DNA of 64,000 bases, taken from Thermothelomyces thermophilus ATCC 42464. Taxonomy: Eukaryota > Ascomycota > Sordariomycetes > Sordariales > Chaetomiaceae. The position numbers and the translations under genes are program-made. The DNA is taken from the NCBI RefSeq assembly GCF_000226095.1, contig NC_016472.1, positions 3,162,001 through 3,226,000 on the forward strand, in the 5' to 3' direction. Positions within the stretch are counted from its first letter, which is position 1; the number at the start of each line of letters is the position of its first letter. Shown piece by piece: positions 58,514-64,000 of the stretch. Below the pieces are notes generated by a model that saw only the letters and a program-made list of their open reading frames with translations, had not been told where the DNA came from and searched no databases.

Positions 58514-58869
58514 CTTGACTCAGATGTGCTCAGCGTTGCTGAGCCTTGATCCGGGGGGAAGGAGGGGGAGCGGTCGGGAGGAAAGCTGGACAGTGTTTTC
58601 GGGTAGTTCCTGCGTTCCCTGGTGGAGCTTGGAAATTTTGGCGGGGAAGCGGTGCAAAAAGGTTTTGCCAGGTCACACCGCCCTAAGGCGCCGTGGAGCA
58701 GACAGGGGTCAAGAGGATCAATGGCAAGAGGTACTCCGTACTCCGTAATTACATTCGAAATGTCAGTTATCACTGCAACTCGCCTACGCCGGATCCGGAC
58801 ACTAGAAGGAAAGTGATCGATAAAGACCCCAATTGTGCACGAAAAGACAAAACACCCACGTGCATCGTC
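58514..58869. promoter_or_regulatory. 356-bp bidirectional promoter
   Basis: Shared upstream region of PXR1 and the divergent coiled-coil gene. It contains two overlapping TACTCCGTA copies (58732-58747). Confidence 0.5.
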
Positions 58870-59626
58870 ATGGCACCCTCAGCAAATACAGCCAAACAGA
58901 GGAGGGCACCAGGAAACACCAGGTTGACTGCAGACTCGGACTCGGATGCTGAATACCAGGCCTACAACGGGAGGCTTCAGCAAGCCAGCGCAGCCCGAGC
59001 CCGCCTGCGCAAGGTATGAAGAGAAATATATACGACTATCCGTCTTCAGAAAGCACCCGAATCCGGGAACGGAGCTGAGAACTGAGAACTTTCAGGCGAA
59101 AGAAACCCGGGACAAAAACCGCACCGCCCTGGCCACAGCGTACGACTCCTCCCTCGAGCAGATCGTGTCCCGGGTCGAGAAGTCCATCGCCAAGTACCAC
59201 GACCTGCAGTAAGCCCTACTCCCCCTTCCTCTCCTCTCCTCTCCTCTCCTAGCGGCTTCTCTCTCCGTGTCCAAAGCCTTCCCATTTCATACCCTCCCCG
59301 TCCGGATCAATCAGCTCGCGCTGACGGTCCCGGACCGAGACAGGATGGCCATTCGCGTCGCCCATCTCCGGCGCCTCAAGCAGGCCGTGGACCGGCGCGA
59401 CGAGAAAGCGGGCCAGATCGCCCGGAAGCTGGCGGAGCACCAGAGGAGGACGCTGAACCTCGCGATCCAGCTGCAGGCGCTGTACGAGGGCCGCATGGAG
59501 GACGTCGCGGCGCTGTTGGAGGAGGGTGGTGGTGGTGGTGCTGCTGCTGCTGCCGTGGGCGGTGCTGGGCTGGCGGCGGGTGAGACGCTCGATAGCGGCG
59601 ATCGGACCGGTCGGGAGGTGGTGTAG
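58870..59626 (+). CDS. Small coiled-coil protein, function unknown
   Basis: Three exons, 58870-59013, 59096-59208 and 59344-59626, 179 residues. The last acceptor (GACCGAGACAG) follows a good CTGAC branch site and is the only one that keeps the frame, giving YHDLQMAIRVAHLRRLKQAV. After an Arg-rich start (MAPSANTAKQRR) and an acidic patch (ADSDSDAEYQAYN), nearly the whole protein is helical with heptad character (SLEQIVSRVEKSIAKYHDLQ; RKLAEHQRRTLNLAIQLQAL), then a Gly/Ala tail. Such small coiled-coil proteins are often subunits of kinetochore, vesicle or chromatin complexes, but I see no diagnostic motif. Confidence 0.77.
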
Positions 59627-59994
59627 GCCTGGCTGGATTGAGGGGTCCAGAAAGACGGTGGAGGTTGGGGGGGATCATCTATTTTCATATGTGGCTCGGG
59701 TAATGGGTTTGCTGGGAGTTCGGGTTGCTTGTGTTTGCTTGGTTGCTGATGAGATACCCCATGTTGCTTTGGCGTTGGGTGGTTGCTGGTATGTTCTGAG
59801 AGCTCGCGAGTAGGGGTGGCGACGGCCTGTGTGCGCTTAAAATGCTATCCCGGGAGTTGCCGATGTGAGCTTGAGACGAGTTGTGAAGTTGTTATCATCA
59901 AGCCAAAGTCTAACAACCCTTCGTTTTGTACATGAAACGCCGTGTAGTGTACATGAGATGGTCGCAGCCCAAGCTATCTCTTAGCCCCGTATAT
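59627..59994. other. Convergent 3' region
   Basis: About 370 bp between convergent stop codons of the coiled-coil gene and COX17; no gene. Confidence 0.5.
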
Positions 59995-60363
59995 CTAAAC
60001 CTTGAAACCGAACCCAGCCATGCAGCTCCGGTACTGCTCTATTGTTGACTGGCAGTCCTTCTGGGGGTCGGCAGACTTGGAGAAGAGCATGCACTCGTCG
60101 CGCCTGGACTTCTCCTCTTTGCACACACAGCAGGGCTAGTCGTTTGTTTCGTCAGCTGTTATCGCGCCGCAAACTTGGGGTGTGCTGGCGCACCTTGGGC
60201 TTGGAGGTGGCTTCGGTGGCCTGAGCCGACACTGCCGGAGCAGGACAAGACTCGACTGACGCTGGGGCTTGGTCAGCAAGGTGCTTTCACCGGGGGAGCG
60301 GGGCGTCTGGGGAGAGCAAAAAAAATCAGAATACTCACGCATCTGAGCAGCAGGGGTCGCCAT
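59995..60363 (-). CDS. COX17: Cox17 copper chaperone for cytochrome c oxidase
   Basis: Three exons, 60363-60339 (25 bp), 60261-60194 and 60135-59995, 77 residues, the usual length. The second junction produces KPKPCCVCKEEKSRRDEC, the copper-binding CCxC motif (C33, C34, C36) and the first CX9C; DCQSTIEQYRSC gives the second CX9C, followed by MAGFGFKV, the conserved end. Cox17 is imported into the mitochondrial intermembrane space by Mia40, where it takes Cu(I) to Sco1 and Cox11 for the Cox2 and Cox1 centres. All functional cysteines are present. It is a small gene with coding mostly hidden by introns, easily missed. Confidence 0.95.
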
Positions 60364-60816
60364 GATGGAAAGAATGGCTGAACTGTGCTTGCAAATGGCC
60401 GCGGATAATGTGAGTGCCCGAGTTGAGGTTGAGAGGCTGATGAGATGGTTGCGTGCTCGAATGTTGATTTGTCAATGGTTTCCAGAACTTTGAACCCGTT
60501 TGCCGCCGGCAGTAATCCGTACGGAGTGAGTACCCGGGTACTGTACGGACTACAGTACGCCAAGCCGCGATGGCGTCAGCGGGCCCCATGTCACCTGATA
60601 CCCCTGATCGCAACCAGGAGAAAACCAAACAAAACAAAAACACCAAAAAGGGGGCAACCTTTCCATGGCACACACCGAATAAGACACTTATTGTATACTA
60701 GAAGTGCTTATGTAGTGTAGATGACAATGATATGATTACATATACGGAATACCTATTCCCTTCTCAGGCGGATTCACAACAGCGAAAGAGGAATCAAAGC
60801 GCCAACGACGGTCCCC
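60364..60816. other. COX17 promoter and TEL2 3' side
   Basis: About 450 bp, no gene; includes a cluster of TCCGTACGGAG-type motifs near 60515-60560. Confidence 0.5.
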
Positions 60817-63800
60817 TTAGCCAAACCCAATCAGATCCCCTACCAACATCAACCGGTACTTCTCCACCCCTTCCCTCAACCTGACCAGCACGCCGGCAGC
60901 GAGGACTTTAACCTTCTCCTCCTCGCCGCTCTCGTCGCCGCCCCTCAGGCCGCCAAACACGCCGGCGACCCACTCCTGCGCCTCGACGACCTCCCGCCCC
61001 AGCTCCGCGCACACGTCCCGCATCCGGTCCTCGTTGACGTCCAGCAGCGCCACGTACGCGAACAGCACCGCCTGCGTGACGGCCAGGTCGCCCACCGCCG
61101 CCGCCCGCACGCTGGTGCTCAGCAGCAGCCGCCACAGCTCGGCTGTCGTCTGCGGGAGGGAGAGCGTGCCGGGCCCTGCGGCGTGGATGACGACTGCCAG
61201 GGTCTTGAGGTAGAGCGCGAGCAGGTACGGGTGGAAGAGGATCGTCTTGCTGCCGCGGGAGGAGGAGGACGAGGCGTGCAATGCGGCCTGGAAGCGGGCC
61301 GTCAGCGGGGTGAAGAAGGAGGTGGCGAGGAGCTGCGCTGTTGTGTTCGGAATGGCGCGGACGCGGGGTTTTGCTTTCGCGGGCTGGGATTTATATTTGA
61401 TCTTTGGGTTGGCGGCCGCGGAGGTCTCGTCTCGGCCGTCGTTGTTGAGGCGGGAGGTGAAGGTGGAGAGCTTGAGGACATCCGGCCCAGTTACTGCGTC
61501 GGCGGCAGAGGCCGCCATTGGTGCGAGAAAGTCGGATGTAAGCGACGTGGCGATGCTGTCTAGTGCGTTTGGCGGAAGCGGTTTTAGGGACGATGACTGC
61601 TTCTGCGAATGACTGTTGCTGCTGCCGAGATACAGCTGTTCGACTCGCTCGGGCAGAGTCTTGGAGGGGAAGGCTGCTGCTGCGGCGTACTCGGATGTCT
61701 CGTAGCCAGCTAACTCACGAGCGCTCAAGCCGAGGACGACGAGGATCGAGGCCCGTTGCGAGATCGAGTAATCGCCGTCAAAGAAAGTTTTGGCAAACCA
61801 TTTGCCCATCTTTTCCGGCTGGGCGACGATAAGAGCGATCATGCCTTGTGCTCTTAACTCGTCAAAGTTTTCCATTTCGAACTTGTCACTGAGGCCCACG
61901 AGTATCGTGGCAAGCTCCTCGGCGTGTTCCGCCACCTCCGTCCCGTAGTCCGCTTTCCGTCGGATGAGGGTTGGCGCTGTCGTCAAAGCGAGCTTCTGGC
62001 GGTCATAGTTGTCCACGTCCCGAAAGTACTTGATCAAGTCCCTGATGTACACCGGGGCCTTCGGCTTATCGCGCCTCACCAGGGTGGCATCATCTTCCGA
62101 GTCTTCTGGATCCGAGTCCGGTTTTGCGTAAGGCACGAGGTCGTCTTCTTCCGGGCCCTCTTCATCGCTGAGCTCCTCAATGATGAACCCCTTCTCTGGT
62201 GGCTGAGGCGCGGGCCGCCTCGTCGCAGGCTTCCGAGGGGCTTCTCGGCTAGCTCGTGGGATATCTGTGCTGGGGCTGAGTAAGGCCGCGAAGGGGCCGA
62301 TGTCGTCAGAGACGTTGGTGAGTCCCTTGTACCACCTGCCTTCTTCTTCGTCCGTTTCCTCCATCTTGAAGTTAAGCCGCTTCTCTCCCTTGTCGGCGAG
62401 GCCGGAGAGCGCTTCACCGACCACCATTCCGAGGAAACGGGCCCTCTGGTGAGGCGCCGCTAAACGGTTGGATATGGCATTGAGCCAGGTACTCGACCGC
62501 AAAAGCATCGCCAACTTGATGGGCGTTTTCCTATGGACATATCCTGCAACCAAGAGTAGGACCTGGGCGTGGGCTGTGAAATTCAGTCAGTCATTGCTCC
62601 TCGAGGGACGAGCTTTGGCACTGACCTTCTTGCTGCAACGTCGGCGAGTGTTTGATGTAGAGTTGGTCGCCAAACTGGCCGAGGCTCCTTTCAAGCACGG
62701 TCACCAGGTCATCCCGATTTTGGGAGACGACCGCTACCACTGCCCGCCGGATACCGACGCCTTCGCCAAGGCCAGCCCCGGAAAAGGCAGCCAGCCAATC
62801 CACCAAGTCTCTCCTCCCGTTCTGGTCGGATTGAAGGATCTCATGAAGGACACCAGCCACGGCGGCGATCCGTGGCCCACTTTCTGCGGACTCGCATCGC
62901 CCGAGGCGGTCCAGATAGTCGGAAGATAGCAGTTTTAGGATAGAGTAGAGGACTTTCCGTTGCTCTGATTGAGGCAAGTTCGACATCAGAAGGCCGAATT
63001 TCCTGGGCTCTGCCGCTGGTTTGAGGACCATCTCGGAGACTATCTGTCTTACGAGCATCTCTTCTGGAATGTCAGTCCCCGGTATCGAGGAGTTGTCGGC
63101 ATGGGAAGATCTTACCGAAGTGGCCGAGATGAAGAGCTTTGGCGAGGAGATCCGAGGCAAACTTGACTGCGTCGGGGGTCTGGTCTGACACTACCACCTT
63201 CACAATGTTGCGGCCCAGCCATTGCGAATACTCTAACGAGCTGGCAGGCCAGATATTGTCTACGCTTTTGCTAGATGGGTTCTTGCTCAGTATGTCCTCG
63301 GCCTCGGCTGCCATGGAGACGATACGGCCACCGCCGAACTGGCCAACGATTGCCTGGACTTTCGGTTTCACTTTTGCAGGAGGCTCCTGTCCCGCGGTGG
63401 CCAGTCGGTATGCTTCCAAAAGCCAGCCGTCGCCCCGAAGAACACGGCACAGCAGGTCTAGCATAATACCGAGGTTGAGAGATAGATCGGGCCGCTTGGT
63501 TCCAGCAGCTGCCTCGGACTTGGCATCCTGCATCAGGGACCTGAGCTTGACGGTAATGGCGTTCATCCCTGTGCTGCTCGAGAGGCAGTACAAGAGCAAT
63601 CTCAAGCCGGAAGCTTTGCTTTGGTGAGCATCCTCAACGAGCAGCGCCCAGTAGTTGGGCACGATCTCGGCGACCAAGACCTGGACCAGCTGGGCACTCA
63701 AGGGCCCCGGCAACTTGATGAAGGGGGAACCATCCGTTTCGTGGCGGGAAAGAAAGTTTAGAACTGAAATTAGCGAGTCGTAGTCAGGTTCTTGTCTAAG

Positions 63801-63962
63801 TACGTCGAGTGCCTCTTTTGGCGTCGTGGGAGCTTTGTGATGTAGCGGTTTGGACTTCGCATTCCCGTCATTGGAGCTTGACTCTTGCAAGAGATCGACT
63901 TCTGCTGTCCCTCTCCTGACCGAACGGATAATGCTCGCCTCCTTCAGTAACGGCTCCATCAT
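60817..63962 (-). CDS. TEL2: Tel2 (telomere length regulation; TTT complex)
   Basis: Three exons, 63962-63116, 63063-62626 and 62573-60817, 1013 residues. Start at the first of two adjacent ATGs (MMEPLLKEASII). Junctions give LGHFEEMLVRQIV and QQEAHAQVLLLVAGYVHR. The alpha-helical repeat N-terminus is followed by HQRARFLGMVVGEALSGL and then the conserved C-terminal Tel2 domain at about 605-720 (VYIRDLIKYFRDVDNY, KFEMENFDELRAQGMIALIV). An acidic loop (ELSDEEGPEEDD, DSDPEDSEDD) resembles the casein-kinase-2 site that recruits the R2TP/Hsp90 chaperone in animals. Tel2 with Tti1 and Tti2 stabilises PIKK kinases (ATM/ATR/TOR/DNA-PK-like). Length is normal for fungi; complete in the window, with only about 40 bp of upstream sequence. 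Confidence 0.92.
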
Positions 63963-64000
63963 CCCGTATATCGCCACCGAGATTGGCAAAAAAGCTTTAC

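Overview
The window is nuclear DNA of a filamentous ascomycete. Short introns (mostly 50-200 bp) carry CTGAC/CTAAC branch sites. The gene content is typical of Pezizomycotina: Zn2Cys6 factor, 2EXR and BTB proteins, a secreted GH131 glucanase, dapB, PXR1, COX17 and TEL2. Protein wording and 2EXR/BTB content point to Sordariomycetes, most likely Sordariales (Chaetomiaceae-like); this is an inference, as no marker RNA is present. I support 22 protein-coding loci, with exon joins worked out by reading frame and splice signals. I found no tRNA, rRNA, CRISPR or intact mobile element by eye.

Layout: 1-5.7 kb holds dapB (cut by the left edge), a sterol-methyltransferase-like gene and a secreted GH131 enzyme. 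8.5-11.6 kb holds a PRA1 (Rab acceptor) gene, a disordered acidic/basic protein and a His/Arg-rich protein with one hydrophobic segment. 15.5-32.2 kb is a looser region: three 2EXR-type proteins, an MFS transporter, a six-cysteine basic protein, a thioredoxin-PITH protein that has lost both active-site cysteines, a Pro/Arg-Ser-rich protein and a small BTB protein with a GC-AG intron. 32.2-37.1 kb has no gene I can support and includes an AT-rich island that looks like a mutated repeat relic. 37.2-46.6 kb holds a large PX-PH-RhoGAP protein (Bem3 architecture) and a Zn2Cys6 regulator of War1/PrtT type. 48.2-55.8 kb holds a small disordered protein and a BTB protein with a Lys/Glu minisatellite. 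57.2-64 kb is a compact housekeeping block: PXR1, a coiled-coil protein, COX17 and TEL2.

The genes do not form one pathway or biosynthetic cluster. Functional themes are trafficking and polarity (PRA1, RhoGAP, dapB), sterol or sterol-like methylation, plant-polymer degradation (GH131), ribosome/telomerase biology (PXR1, TEL2) and copper delivery to cytochrome oxidase (COX17). The most unusual observations are the redox-dead thioredoxin-PITH protein, a nine-base motif (TACGGAGTA) scattered through the intergenic DNA far above chance, a stable hairpin between two convergent genes, and tandem diverged 2EXR genes. I did not find convincing evidence for an undescribed multi-gene system.
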